A DNA stretch of 64,000 nucleotides from Crotophaga sulcirostris (GCA_013397455.1 VYZB01000347.1:637802-701801); one strand, 5' to 3'. Shown: positions 1-15,067, counted from the stretch's first letter. Numbers and translations: made by a program. Notes: a model not told the origin generated them from the sequence alone.

Positions 1-1340
1 CAGCATGCAGGTTGGATTCATAGATGCTGTTTGTTTGCAGCTGTATGAGGTATGGTGCCTAAGAATTGCAAATACCTAAAATGAGAACTGCTCACTATTG
101 CTTTGAATATATGCAGATTTAAAATTAGAATAAGAATCAAATAAAAAACTAGTCCTATCGTTAGAACCAATTTTTTTTGTTAAATATTACATATGGTTCA
201 TTATTCGGGTGAAGAAATTATTATTTTAGCATTTATTAATAATGGTATGTTTGTTTGATTAATGTATTTTGTTATAAATTTTTAAAATGCAGTGGTAATT
301 GCTGTGCTCTGTGCACTTGGTGTTAGGTCCCTGGGTTGTATTCTGGATTCCAGCAGGTCCAGTGAGCTGCTATGATCATCAGGGGAAGTCACAAAACTAA
401 AACTTTGCTATCTAGGAAAAGTATGGTATCCATGTAGTGCATTGATAAAAAGTGTTTAAGAGTTCTTCATGCAAAAGTTGATACGCCATGTATAGGAAAT
501 GTACTCTTGTAATCCAAGTTTTTCCCTCTTACATAGTAAACTTTTCTAAAAATAATCCACACCCACTAGTTGGAAGTAAACAAGGACAGAGGAAGGAGAG
601 GGAGCTACTAGCTGCTGCCTCTGAAACTCCCATGTTTCTGTACTGTAGGAACTGTGTGTCAGGAAAATAAGGCAGCCTTTGCTGGAAAGCCTCAGAAAAC
701 TCCCCAGTGGGAGGCAGGCCATTGAAAGAAAACTGAGTATCTGTGGGAGGTACAGACTACACAAACAGAAAATGCCTTGAACAGTACACTTAAGCAGGTT
801 TGAAGGCCCACAGCTCCACAGCCTGAACTTCTATACTTTTTTCTGTTAGGGGAGGGGTTTACCTTCCCATTTATGAAGACTAGAAAATTTTCAATTATTT
901 CTCTGAAATATGCACTGCAGTTTACATCAGCAGTTCCCAAGTGATACTATTCCAAACTGTGCACAATTCCTGCAAGGAAATGAGGTGCACGAGGGATTTC
1001 TGGCTACCGTGTCCCTGCTTTGTAACTGCAGCTTTGTTTTTGCCGCAGTGAATACAAAGCCAGTCCTGGTTAGCAGCCAAAAGCACCTACGATGTTTGGA
1101 GTCTTCTCCCTTCTCTTTAACTGGACAAGAAAAAAGGAAATGCTATGTCCACAGAAAGGTTCTAAGCAGCATATTTTGTTGAGAACACGTTGGTTCTTAC
1201 AGCTTTCAGTGTATCACTCTGTCATCTTGTCTCAAAGCCTGAGCTGGACTGGAACATCACGTAGCAGGCTGAGAGTTTCCAGAACTTCATACAGGCTCAG
1301 AGTAAGCCAGCATGTGTCCTAACCTGGAGCCCCTCTGCTA
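1..1340. other. Intergenic, no gene seen
   Basis: AT-rich sequence with only short chance open frames on both strands. None has a recognisable protein family, and I see no splice-linked exon chain. By the FABP2-PDE5A synteny I expect this to be the large intergenic interval on the PDE5A side. No repeat family was recognised before the CR1 that begins near 1341. Confidence 0.6.
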
Positions 1341-1737
1341 TGGGAGGCTGAGAGTGTTGGGGTTGTTCAGCCTGGAGGAGGCTCCATGGAGACCTTAGAG
1401 CAGCCTTCCAGTACCTTAAGGGGCTACAGGAAAGCTGGGGAGGGACTTTTTACAAGGGCAAGTAGTGGTAGGACGAGGGGGAACGGCTTTAAATTGGATG
1501 GGGGAAGATTTAGATTGGACATTAAGAAGAAATTATTCACGATAAGAGTGGTGAGGCCCTGGCACAGGTTGCCCAGAGAAGTTGTGGCTGCCCCATCCCT
1601 AGAGGTGTTCAAGACCAGGTTGGATGGGGCTTTGAGCAGCCTGATCCAGTGAGAGGTGTCCCTGCCCATGGCAAGGGGGTTGGAACTGGATGATCTTTAA
1701 GGTCCCTTCTAACCCAAACCATTTTATGATTCTGTGA
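1341..1737 (+). mobile_element. CR1 LINE, 5'-truncated 3' end
   Basis: About 400 bp of the 3' end of a CR1 retrotransposon in plus orientation. It reads through the last part of the ORF2-derived region (the degenerate 'GRFRLDIKKK...RLPREVV' stretch is visible in translation) into the typical tail, where a 'ttggaactggatgatcttta' type segment precedes 'attctgtga'. It is truncated and cannot move. Family assignment rests on the characteristic avian CR1 3' end. Confidence 0.9.
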
Positions 1738-2753
1738 AAAGTGGGAGTGACTTACCTGAAGGGGCAGAGAGCACTAAAGAGGATGGGGAGCCTGTGAGGA
1801 AGTGTCAAATCCCCTAACAGTACTGGTAAATCCAAGGACAGGGCTATGGTTTGAGCTGATTCAGTGTTTGTTTATTTTGACTGGAGTACAAGTAAGGGGA
1901 TATTACCTGCTTACACAGATTTTTGTTTTCTTCAATTAATAACAAGTGGAAAAACATACAAACGAATTCAGTGTTATTTTGAAAATGAACCAGCACACAG
2001 TTCACTCTCCAACATTCTAATGTTATAAAAGCAAACAATAAACAGGGCTGTAATGACAACCTTGTCACTGTTTTCTTATCCAGTCAGGAGGAATCTGACA
2101 CACAATGCAAACAGGGATGAGTTCCCAATACAGCACTGCAAGTATGTGACTTGCCATGTTATCTGGAGTAGTTCAGATCCCAATGAACTGAAGTTTTGTG
2201 GCTTGTGTTAGCGAGGTAGCCAGTGCAGTTTAACTGAATGGTCTACGAGTCTTCCCTTAAGTTCAGAAATCTGAAAAAAAAAAAAAACAAAGAAAACCCA
2301 AGAGAAATGTATTTCTCTCTCTTAATTTTTTAACTGAAAAAAGTACCACTTAGCAGTTTTAAATGCTATTTATATATACTCAGATAAATAAAACAGGAAA
2401 ACTCCAGAGATACTTGACAGCCCCATTCTTCTTACAGCAGTCTGAAACAAGAATAATTCTATTAAGTCTATGGGAACTAATGAAGCAGCCTATAAAGCCA
2501 AAAGAAACTATGAAGATTTATACAAGCTGATAATTCAGTAGGGTCCCTATGTAAAGTTACAGGGGAATTAGACATCACTACCTCATGATATTTGAGATCC
2601 AATTCCACTGAAATTCTGACTGATTTCACATTTTGTATAGTGACCAGCGGACTTTGCAGTCGGTCATAGTTACAGAATCAGTGGGCTCAAATACTCTTTC
2701 CCATACCATGTCGTCCTGCACTCTCTGAACTATTAAACTCCCATCTCCACAGT
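1738..2753. other. Intergenic, no gene seen
   Basis: Unique-looking AT-rich sequence with an A-run near 2273-2286. There is no supported coding or RNA gene. Confidence 0.55.
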
Positions 2754-2830
2754 ATCACAGTATTACAAGGTTGGAAAGGACCTCTGAGATCACCAAGTCA
2801 AACCTATAGATCATCGAGTCCTACCTGTAC
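2754..2830 (-). mobile_element. CR1 3' tail fragment, minus orientation
   Basis: The segment opens with a degenerate 'tatcacagtattacaaggtt' and continues 'ggaaaggacctctgagatca', which is the reverse complement of a CR1 terminus. Inside it the short unit 'atcaccaagtc...cct' is followed by a second similar unit 'atcatcgagtc...cct', a small internal duplication. Confidence 0.75.
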
Positions 2831-5800
2831 TTTATTCTTCTGAATAGTGTACCTTCATTCCAAAAGCCAAAAGAACCCTTTCTGCAAGTAAGGACTGACT
2901 GTGGTAGTGTGAGGATACATTTTCATCACTTCCATGAGGAAAGAAAAATATAGAAAAATGCTTAGGAATTGTTCTTTTATTTATTTTTGTCAGTTTTATA
3001 TTTAAATATCATCCTTGTGACCTACATTACTATACATTCAAACTGGCTTGCAAACAAAGTCTGTGCACAGGACTTCACTGGGGATACTGGAGAGGTCACT
3101 TGTGCATAGTACAACAAACTTAACCATGGTTTCTTCTGCACCGATGTATCAAGTGCTGTATGGACACTGCCACTCAGTCTGATCTGCACTGATGCCAGGT
3201 AATTGTGTTTGTGTTTGATGTGCAGCAGGAAGCCTGCCTTGAAGTTCAAAATAGATGTTCAAATTCAATTACAGATAGACCTCCTATTGCAATCATTCTG
3301 GTCTCGCTTATGGTCATCTTTAAGAACAATTATTTTGTTGTTAAATATAATCTGGTTTACATATTCTTAATTTATTTCAGGCCCTAACACACGTGTCAGA
3401 GGCCTGCTACCCTTTACTGGATGGCTGTAGAAAAAATAGGCAGAAATGGCAATCCTTAGCTGAACAACAAGAGAAGAATCTGATTAATGGAGAAAGCAAT
3501 CAAGCCAAACGGAACTGAGATGCTGATTTAACAACCACAGTTTTAAGTTCACATAGAAGACATAGTAATAGAGGAGTACTGCGTTTTGCTAAACACTGTA
3601 TGAATCTGGCTTATGTTTTGCCACTGCTGTATTATTTTTCCACATTTCAAGATATAGCATGACCACGTATATGCCAAGGTTATACAAAGATAATGTGTTT
3701 CCTTTATTACATCTGATTGAGATGGAAAACGATCTGCAAGGGTAGTTTTTGCTACCCTGTTGCAGAAGGTACGAGTGCAGTTACTTGACTGTCCCCAAAA
3801 GCCCATTACGTTACAGATGTATATAGTTGTTTAAGTGATCATGTTGTGGCCAGTAACTTGAAGACTACTGCATTTCGCACCTTTTTTCCTCTTCCCTTCT
3901 TGCTGTGTTAAAAAAGTAATGAGCAGTCTTCCCTCTTCTCTTCCCAGAAGTTCAGAGGAAAGGCTGGGACTAACTCTGAGGAGCCTACTCCAGCATATAG
4001 TGTGTTAACTTCTTTCAGGAGACAGAACTGGGCTTCAAAATGAGAAAAAACCCAGAATCTCTGCACCCAGTAGGGTTTTTTTTTTGTATTAGAGGAATGT
4101 CTTAGCAACTGTTCTACATTTGGAGAGATTTTTAAAAGCCCTGTGAATTACTAGGAAATGGGGTCTTAGGAGTTTTGTCGTAGAAGTGTGATAATTATCC
4201 ATGGATAATGGAAACTGCTTGAAAGATTGATTAAACATCACAACATAACAGTCAGGCTGGCATGGGAGAGTGGCTCCCATTGAAAGCTGGAAGAAGCATA
4301 CAAAGAAATGGAAACGGAACAGGATCATTTTTTGATTTCAACTCCATTTAGAAGTTGAATAAAACATCATCGTAACCAACAAACTGAATTGTGGGCAGGA
4401 AAAGTAGAAGAGAATGTGACTGCAAGAGCAAGAGATGAAAATCTGAATCTGAAGGATGCAGGAACAGCACTTCTGGTGACGATCGATGACTGATTCTTTA
4501 GGCCAGTGCTATTATGAAATGGCTATTACCACTTCGAAGGAAGTTTTACGTTAACATTGTTTAAAAATCATTTTTAGCATTAGTTAACATTAACAATGAT
4601 CAATCACAGTGTTTTAAAGGAATAGGAAAAAAGAATACTGAAAGCAAAAATAGCCGAGAATGCTACAGGGATTTGCCATTTGCGTATGAGGCATTAACAT
4701 TCAGAAAAGTCAGAAATCAATTAATTGCACTAGTAAAAAAAAGAAACACTGATATTTTATTTAAATGAAGATGACTAATAAAAATTGTTTTGAATTGGGA
4801 AACAATTCAAGAAAATAGGCACGTTAGAAAAAAAAAGAGTAAGTCAAAGAGAGGACTGTCCTATGGGTAGTCAGGATTGTGAGATTCATGTCAGCAATCT
4901 AAGATTGATTAGCAGTAGGTGTGACTTTGGCTGCACAGAGACTCAGAAAATGTTAATTTCTTTTAATCTGTAGTAATGATTTTTCAGTTAAAATCAGCAA
5001 TAGTATTAGGCAAAATTAATACATTTGGGATTGTACTTGGAAATGTGGGAGTTTATTTCTATCACAGTAAGCCAGAAAATTTTAGTTGGAAACTGCAATA
5101 AATTATCAATCCCCCCCTTTTAAGAGCTAGTCACAAAGACAGTGAAAACAACCCCTTTTCATCAGTCTCTGCATTTAGATAAACGGTATCAGAAGCTAAA
5201 AGAAGATGAAGCAAATGATTCAAGATGTTTGATGATACTGAGTTTCATAGTCATTTTTTTTTTACAGGTAGAATATGGTATTCTGATAGCTGGCAGCAAC
5301 CTAAACTATTTGTCACTGATTAAATCCTATCTCAAACCTCTCCAATGACTACCAGTAATATATTATTGCAGCTGAATTTGAAAGCATTTTTCTGCAAAAG
5401 TATTTCTCGTGATATTTTTTCCAGGTTTTCAAAAAAGTATGGAATTCAACAATAATTAGGAATTTCAGGGCTACTGGAATTATACAGGGCTCTGCATCTG
5501 TGTTTATATACAAACAAAATTCCATATATATATGTAGTACGTTACAGCTACATCACAGATAAAGGACAACAGCCTCCCTCCTCCCCAAACTCACCACCTT
5601 TTTAGGTACTTTTTTGATAAATAGAAAACGTTGCTTCAGGCTTTGCATAGTCCTTGTATATTTTTTCCTTCAGTGCTTGAGATACCGAAATATAATTATT
5701 TCACTAACTGATGAGATACACATATATAAATATGAATAAATATATGTATATAAAGGTGTATTTTTGCTAGTAAAGTTGAGACTAGTAATTCATGGTGACA

Positions 5801-8800
5801 ACACAGCAAATCAGCTATGGTGAAGTTACAGTGCAGTGATGTATCACTTACATTAACATCCCAGTATTTCTTTGCCATATTGTGTGTTCAGCAAAGCTTT
5901 ATTATGACATAAATTTATAACTACTACAAAGCAGTGTCAGGTTCATACCTTTGATTTGAAAAAAATGGACAGGATGTCTCATTTTTTCAAATATTCACTT
6001 GAAGACAGTTATACACCATGTGCATATATTTAATTACTTATCTGTACACTTTTATCCCATAGAATCTCTTCCACTACAAGGATTGGAACATACATAGAAA
6101 TACAGTTCCTAGTAAATAAACCATTTAAATATCTTAACACACCTTTATCTGTATATATTTCTACAAACCCAAACCCTTTGAACTACTGTTTTAAGAACCC
6201 TAAAAGCAGAGGTTGCTGTACTTCATGGAATCTCAGAGACGGATCAAATTGTTCATATAGTGTTTTACTCTGCCTGAAGTCAAAGTCAGAGTGTGCTGGT
6301 TTTATGTCATAGCTTTGTGGGAACTGTTTGCAGAAATTGCTTATTCCTTTCACAATGGAGATAGGTGACTATGAATAAAGCAAGGCTGTTTTCTGCCTGA
6401 AATTCATTGCCTTCATAATTCAACATTTTCATACCCAGCTAGCGGATTACAGCCATGCAGCTGCCATTAATTTCATCATAAGTCTCAAACATGTTCTCCC
6501 CACCTTATACTGTCCAGCTAAAGTCATCACTGTGGGTTATACAAGAAACAAGCTGAAATGGAGTTCATCACTTTGTAAGTTAATCTTAAGTCCATTACAG
6601 CCATTGTGAAATTTGATATTTAAGTTTTGGTTACAGAATTTGTCCCACTAATACAAGGAAGACATCTAAGTATCCTACTTGCTCTCAAACAAGGATGTTA
6701 CTTTTCTTTGGAGTCACTCCACAGCACAGTTTAATGGCTAAAATACACTTTTCTTTCTGTTTGTGTTCCCCTTCTGAAAAACCTACTTGTCATACATATT
6801 AACATACACAAGTTACTGATTAACCCTACCTCATCTAATTAAAAATAACAGTGAGTCTCTTAAGCTCTAGGCAGTACTTCTTTTTGAACAAGTTAGTTCC
6901 ATGTCCAATATTAGCTGTAGAACATCTAGGTTTTCGATTATCTCACAGAATAAAAGAAAGGAAGGGAAAATAATATAACGTTGATTTTGGTGATGGTATC
7001 GATTTTTAATTAGTAGCAATTTAAAATTAAGAGCAGATTACTCTCATATCGTCACAGAACAGAAGTGGGCTACTTATAAGAGTGAATAATCTATTGTATT
7101 GATGTCCAGCTGATCTCTCTTCAGAAGAGAGGACTGAAGCCTGGTTTTATGTTTTATGTACAAACTTTTGAACTTCAATCCAATGCATTTTATCTGGTGG
7201 TGGCACAAACTGACAAAATTGGAACACTGTTTAATTCATATATTATTTTTTTCAGAATTGCGAGGTAACTAATTTTCCAACCCATATACAGAAAGATTAT
7301 GAAGAGTCATATCTAGGCTCCTAAATTTAGAGTATGTTACCCGAGGGTTGGGGACTCTGGCAGTTATGCGTATGGTAACAGAGAGTTTTGATGGAAAAAA
7401 TGCCTCACTCATAATAATTTAATACATTTTAAAAGATTTTATAGAGACTTAGTATTTCAGGTAAATTTATACATTAGCTTTAGTTAGAAGTCTTGTCTCT
7501 GTGATGCTGTAGTTTCTTTTTCGGGTCATATCACATGCAGTTTACGTTCCACAAGGCTTCAGCTTTATTTCACAGTTCCCTGCTGTACTTCTTCAGGGAC
7601 TTGCACTAATTTGGAAGATAAGCTTGAAGATTGGATCTTGAATTGAAAAATGTGTTTGGCCAGGGTATGATATATAATGAGGGCTGGATTTTTTGGTTTA
7701 GGTTTGCACAGGAACAAGAAACATCACAGAATCTGGCCTGGTAATTAGTGACACTTGCTAAATACACAGCAAATTATGACAGCAAGATATTTTATCTTCG
7801 TCATTGATAGATGAATGGAAATTGCATGGGAAAGTTTATTTTCCACATAAATAAGTTTGTTTCCATAGAGAAACTCATATCTAAGTACCACTGTTTGTAA
7901 ATTTATATTTATGTGATGATGCTATATAATAGCTAGTTTCCACTAACTTTCACAGCATGAGCTGGTCATGCTGAGCCTAAGGCATGCTCACATGCCCATT
8001 TGAAGTCAATTCCCATTTACCCTAGTGGGAGTTGGATTGAGCTGTATAGGAAGTAAAAGAATGGGTCAAATCCACCTTTTTTAACCATAAAGAGGGACCA
8101 AACTCTTAACTCTTGGTAACACCTGCCTCACCTACTCTTTGCTGTATTCAGCTATTTCTGCTGATGCCCCAAGTACCTTACAGATGTAACTGAAGATAGA
8201 ATTTGAGCCCTCTATGTATTCACATGGCAGACCCCTGCATGTGTCTCTTGAAGAATGTAGTGTGAAATGCACTGTAAATAGTTTTAATATACATTTCTAT
8301 TATAGTTTAATAAAAATCTTAATCACAGTCACTAGTCACTGAGTTTGTCCATTTGTATTCTCCTATCTTTTAAAAATATTTGAACAAATAAATAGTTTCT
8401 GGGCACAGTATTTTTGTACTAGGTTAAGGGGGTTACTCTGTATATTATGTTTTGCCTTTAAGCAGTATTAAAGTCTTCTGAATGCTGTGATACTTGCTTA
8501 CTTCTGTCCTGTGATTACTTAGTAAAACTAGTTACATTACTTAAGAGAATCATTAGTTCTACTTCTGTACAGCTGACAGAATATAGCGTGAGGGTATTTT
8601 CTATGGTCAAACTGCTGCTTCTTACTTATTTCCTCATAATTCTCTTTGTACTGTTTTCATGCTTTTTAAAATAAAAAGGATGATGTCAAATTTTACTGTT
8701 TGTTAATTAATATTATTGAGGTTGAGTTTTCAACACCTCATTATTGCCCGATTCAAATCATTGCTTCAAATTTATATTTTATAATAACCTTGCTAGGTCC

Positions 8801-9618
8801 TAGAAATCCTGAAGAGAAAAACTTCATTTATATCAAGATACTTATAACCGAAGTACTACTGAGATGAGCCAGTGGTAAGGAACTTCACTTACAAACAGCA
8901 AAGAATAATTCACTGCTAGTAACCAGTAGGGAGCACTGTGGCTGCACTTACTAGGAGCTGTTGGAAACCAGTTTATTTATTGGTTAAGTAGAACCAGCAG
9001 ATACAACAGTTATACAGATCCATCCTCATCCCCTGTCCCCAATAGCAATTCCTGGGGCAGCAAGTAAGAGAGAACGAAATTATCAACCCAGGGACTTCAG
9101 ACAAAACTGCGAAAAAATATTTTTGACAACAAAGGGCTCATCATGTGCAAACTGCTAATCCTAGAAGTAATTCTAGACCAGTGGGCTTCTTGGCAGTTTC
9201 TGTTCTTTGCCTGTTAGGTTGTCCACAGCAACACTTCTGGCTTGACTTTTTTTAGCTCTAGGCAAAACCAAAAAGTATGTACATCCCTGACAAACAACCA
9301 TCTCATTCAAAGAGTTATGAAGGGCCAGATTTAGTTCAGCACAAAACACAAGCGCTGTTTGCTTGAACCAACTGCAGTTTATAAGAGCAAATGCACAACT
9401 GTCTACGTATATCAACATCTATCAGGTAACCATTTGCTGTGGGACTACAATCTTTCCAGCCCAGTGCTCCTGCTCCTCACTGGCCGCCTGAATGTTTGAA
9501 TTCATTTGAGAAGTATCACAGTTCTCAACAGGAGCAGTGGAATACATTTCTTACCCAGCCCAGACAGGAATATAACCCTTAACGAGAGCTTTTTTTATTG
9601 AAGAGGTGAAAAAGAATA
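2831..9618. other. Intergenic, no gene seen (about 6.8 kb)
   Basis: Long AT-rich interval with no coding exon chain, RNA gene or complete repeat that I recognise. Simple-sequence patches include TA-rich stretches near 5516-5536 and 5711-5755. All open frames are short (under about 90 codons) and show no family resemblance. Confidence 0.55.
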
Positions 9619-9967
9619 TTACCTTATAGAAGCCTTCCAGTACTTAAAGGGGGCTACAGGAAAGCTGGGGAGGGGCTCTTGATCCAGGAGTACAGGGATA
9701 GGACAAGGGGGGACAATTTTAAGCTGAAAGAGGGGAGATTTAGATCAGATTTTAGGAAGAAATGTTTTCCTGTGAGGGTGGTAAGGCAGTGGCACAGGTC
9801 GCCCAGAGAAGTTGTGGCTGCCCCATGCCTGGAGGTGTTCAAGGCCAGGTTGGATGGGGCTTTGAGCACCCTAATCCAGTGGCAGGTGTCCCTGCCCATG
9901 GCAGAGGGATGGAACTGGATGGGCTTTAAGGTCCTTTCCAACCCAACCCATTCCATGATTCTATGAT
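9619..9967 (+). mobile_element. CR1 LINE 3' end
   Basis: A 5'-truncated CR1 in plus orientation. It runs from 'agaagccttccagtacttaa' through the ORF2 remnant and the 'tggaggtgttcaaggccagg' block to 'ccattccatgattctatgat'. It closely resembles the copy at 1341-1737, so the two probably belong to the same or a sister subfamily. There is no intact ORF. Confidence 0.92.
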
Positions 9968-12900
9968 TACACTCAGACTTTCACATCTTGCACAACAAAA
10001 GGAAAAGACAATCATTCCTTCCTCCAGCAGTATTTTTAGTAACAGTGGTGACAGCTCTTGCTGACATGCATGTCACATTCCTGTGAAATCTCGCACTTTA
10101 AGATTTTTTGGAAACAATTCAAATGTGTGAGTTTGTTATGGTTGCAAGCTTTAAGATCTGAATTTACGGAATCTTGACAGCCACCAAGTTTTTCAGTTCT
10201 TTAATGCAGAGCAGCATTTCTTAGCGTATACAGAATTTTAGAACTTCAGTTGAAAAATATCACAGTTTATAAACCCAATAAATTTTCACTTCAGTATTTA
10301 CAATTCAGAATTTCTTGAAATACCTCCCTGCATGGTTCCCTCCCCCCTTATTCCAAAGTTCTTATTTTATTTCACACGGAAATTTATTTTTACACTTCCT
10401 GAGAGACTGAACTGTTCTCCAAACAGCTGCATTCTTTTCTGTTCTGATTCTGTACGAACAAGTAAAGATGAAATCCTCTTTCCTGCTGAAATATAAGGAA
10501 AATCAATTCTGTCATAGCCTGCTACTGCCCACCCTGTGGTTCATAATGGCTGATAAATAGATCTACACTTTGCACAGGTTTCTTCTGTTTAATGCCATCA
10601 AAGATCTTTAACAATAACCTGGAGTAAAATCCATGGTTACATTACATGACTAGTTCACACATGATACATTCACATACAGACATTTCTTCAGAATCCTATT
10701 TTGTAACAGTTAATCAAGCCACTGCACATTATTTTATGATATATACAGCTATTTAAAGGAAGTTCATTTTACAGATAAGTAGAGGGGTTAATTTGATCAA
10801 GGTCCCATAGAAATTCCATTTTCCACGATCTGGGTGTCTGTTCTGCTTTTATGTGAGACATGAAGAAAAGAATGTTTTGTCTTGAAGCCATCTTTTCCTT
10901 TTGGCTATACAAACACATAAATATCTGAGCCATACAGGGCACTCTTCTGCTATTATGCTGAGCTCAGAACAACTCTGAAGCTCGTTATGGTACTTATGAG
11001 ATTAGATTCAGATTACTAATCCAGATAATCACAATAATCTTTGGTGGAGTTTGGAGCTTTATCATGATCAAGAGCAGAAGTGCAGGATCAGCAAATAGCT
11101 AATGTGAAATGAGCCAAAAGTGCAGTCCAAATCTTGAAGAAACTGAAAAGACTGATGCAGACTTCCAATGCTGTACATGGTTAACTCATTGGACTACAAC
11201 ACAACCCCACCTTCTGATCACATTTCATATTCTGAACAAAAAGAAACTACTTACCTAAATTTGCCTGCTACTAAGTATTTGTCTGGAAAACAGGGGAAAG
11301 GAGTGCTAAGAGATACATTTACATTCCTTAGATAAGCCTGACACAAAGCCCCACACATCCACTGACCTACCAGTCTCTATCTGACAAGTGACAAATGGCA
11401 CTAATACTAAGATCCATATAACCTTTAAAGGAAAAGCTCACTTACTGTTATTGGCAATCACGCACTGTCACCCTCTTTTCATTGAGACTAGGTTAGATTC
11501 TACTATTCTAGGTACTCCTAGGGTTCATTTTAGCATGCAGTAACTGATTAATTGAATGTTGCAGTTGTTACTGCTTTTAAGAAAATCTCACATTTTGCTT
11601 CTAGATTTTTTTAACCTGGAGCTTATGAGCTCATGCACTTCAGTTCTCTCCAATAATCAGCTCTCAAAAACATCCAGCACTTTATGGATCAGAGCCATTA
11701 CACAGAAATTAAAATTTACTCTCAAGTGTCTGTATACACTGCTTTTTAAGATTCACAGCCCACTAGTATGTAATCAGAAAAATGGATCTATACTCACTGG
11801 AGATTCCTAAGTCATCTTCTCATGTTAAATCGTCATGTTGAACAGGTTGTGTATTAGCAGCATCCAGGAGATCCTCCTTGAATCAAAATAAAACCAGAAA
11901 CTTAGCAAACAGGCAGTTGGAGTAGGACAAAATCTAGCTCAAGTAGGAGCTAATCCTGCTGCAATACAGTATCTAACTGCAATACATACTTTGAAATTAT
12001 TTATCCAAGAGATGGCGTTAGGCTCCATTGAGCTCCTTGTTGCTAGGCCACCCATAGTTATGCTAAAGTTGGCTTCACTGACATAGAATTATCTTCTATT
12101 GATATAAATTTGAGTATTGTGGTTTAAATGCTTTGTAAAACTTCACAATAAGGGCTCCTGGGGCACTTAAAATGATTTAAGTGCCCAACCATCTTTGCAA
12201 TCCATCCCAAGACATACGGAAGAGTCATGCAGTACAAAACATGCATAAACTGCCAAATCCGCTCACAGCTACCTGACAGAAACCAGTTAATCTTCATGGT
12301 TTTAACAGGGATTCATCTCTCTCTTTATATATACTACTATATAGAATAATATTTATATAAGTATATTATGTTTATGCTGGCATAAAGCCATTATCACTCC
12401 ATGGTAAAGCTAAGTTCCACTGTCCTAACTAATTTTAGGCAGAACAACTTGAAGACAAGCCATGAAACAATAAACAGGGTTTGCAAATATAACCCATGGC
12501 AAAAGCATTGTTGTCCCCCGATCTTTGGAATCTCACTGGCAATTGCCATCATAACACAGCTTGGTAGGATCATCACCGACTGGCATGATGAGATTGGCAC
12601 GGCCATATAAGTTAATAATTTATTTGCATCCTCTCATTTAAAGATCAAACTTCAAAGTTAATAAGTTTGCTCATTTTCAGTGTTCTGAACCTGGCATGTT
12701 AAAGAAAGCCACGAAGCCAAGAATACACACCCTATGCTTTCATGCCTGACATGCAACAAGCAACACAAGAACCCAAGATTTTCAATGTACCATCTAAGCA
12801 AAAGTTGTATTTCTGAAAACCACACAAGAGGTAGACAGAGGAAAGAAAAAGGTTGTGAAATATTCCAACATTTAAAAAAAATAGAATCTATTAAATTAAT

Positions 12901-15060
12901 TTTAATTATAATTTTAGAAGGAAACACAGCTCTTGTAGGAACTCAAAAAAACTCTAAATCACGCATCATATGATTCTACTACATGTAAGAAAACTGAAGT
13001 TAATTTTTAGTGTGTTAATAGTCCGAAGTAATCCATGTAAATTGAGAGATTAAAAAGACTGCTGCTTGTTCTAGCACTGACATTCCATTAGACCTCATAG
13101 AAGAACAGTTCTTTATGCTGTCAGCTCTATACCAATGTAGAAACACTACGGAACTCATAAATATTGACCACCTGTGGGAATTCTTACTATACTAAAAGAT
13201 CTGTGGGACTGATCTAACAGGATCCTAAGGATTCCTGCCCAGTGAAAAGAAATGTTAAGGAAGGGAAAAATAGGACAGAAATGGAGCATCAGACTGAAAA
13301 TGTGAAATTCAGGAACCATGGTGAAAAGGTTCAGACTTGGTTGGTTAGCCTGACTTCTGAGGCAGACTGAAGAATTACAGGTTGTAGAAGGCAAGCTATG
13401 AGATAACTGACTAGAAAAGCACATCAGAGATATTCCTGCTTGTTAAGGACTCACTCTGGAAGACCTTCCCTCTTTTTTAAGGTTCAGAAAAACTGCTGAA
13501 GTAAGTTTGATGTAGAAATTCATACTTAACCTGCAGCATGTCACTACTCTGAGTTATATTTTCAGAGGTTAAGAAAATGGACTGGATTCAAAAGAGGAGA
13601 GTAATCAGTAACATTAGTTTTGTTTTAAAGAAATAAACACTACTTCAGTTTAAATAAACACTACTACCTTAAGGTTTCTTAAAATGAAATAAATCAGCAG
13701 GTTCTTGGAGAGAACATAGAACCCACCTAAAAAGTAGAAAAGCTCTGTTGTAATGCTCAAAATAAAAGGTCATTTCCTATTTGTTAGATTTCATATACGC
13801 TTGAAATATTGTGAATGATTCACATTATTTCAGGCCTTAATTTTCTCCTGGATACAACAGAAGCGGTTCAAAAGTTGCACCTCTGTCAGAAAGAATCCTA
13901 TTGCAAAGACTAAAGAGAGTTAACAATTTTGTTAAATAACAACAAACTGGAAGAACCATAACCAGCACCAGGTATTTTTGTTTATGTCTATATATTAAAT
14001 AAATAATATAGATTGACAATGATAACTACAAAGGTCAATATCTCCTCCAAAGCAATAAAAAGAGAGAATCTCACTCAAGTTGAAACTCCTTTTTCTTATT
14101 TTCTGAGCTGGCTGGCTATGGCACTTCGAGACACTGAGTTTGGATTCGGCACAATGCTAACAAAATTACTCATCTTCCATTTTATAATTGGCTGATTTTT
14201 CCCCAGTTCCAATTACAGCAGTTAGCATGTGTACACTTCCCTAAGTCAAAGGTCTTGTCTGTATCTAACAACCCTTCAGCTCACTAAGGGTATTTCAATT
14301 GTTACTTCACAAAAGACAATAATTCTGGAATTCTATTACTTATAAACTGGCAGGGTTTTTTTTCCTACCAAAATTATGCCTACTTCTTTGCAAATTTTAT
14401 TTTAGAACTTCTGTGTAAGTCAGGGTGGTAAAAAGTGCATGAAAACATGGGAAGAAACTGCATGTAAAAATTACACAATGAGACCTGAATGGTGGTGTAA
14501 AATAGATATTGTGAGGTAATTCCCTTCCTGCCATTAAGAGTAAGCAGCCTGAATGCCTGACACCTGGCAGGCTTCTTTACTCTGCAAGAGAGGAATAGAA
14601 GAGGCAGGACGAGGAAAGAACAGGAAGCCAGTACAGGAAGATCAGCAGGCCCAGCTTCTTCCTAACTTTAGAGAAGAAATGACCATCATTTCTAAGATGG
14701 AAGGCCATGGCTTTGGCAGCAGTTGGAAGAGTGGAAGACAGGAGGACAAGATAAAACAAGGAAGATACAACAAAGGGAGAAAATGTCCAGAAACTTTCTT
14801 AGTCTAATTACTGTTTTTGCTAGCCAGCCAATTTTCACTACAACTCAAATACAGTGAATAGAATGAATGGATTGGCAATTCTTTATGAAGACAAGCAATA
14901 AAGATACTGTCATGATTTGGGGGCAATAAGGAGAGATTCAGCAAGCAGTGTGGTCACGACTGAAATGTGATTAAACCACAGTAAACTTCTCCTTGAAACG
15001 ATCAGTGCATCAGCTGAGCTTTAGTCAGCCACATCACCCTGTAAATTGCTTTTGAGATAA
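9968..15060. other. Intergenic upstream of FABP2
   Basis: AT-rich DNA with no supported gene. An AT-dinucleotide patch is visible at about 12326-12370. FABP2 enhancers would be expected in the proximal part, but none can be assigned from the sequence alone. Confidence 0.5.
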
Positions 15061-15067
15061 GCCAGCA

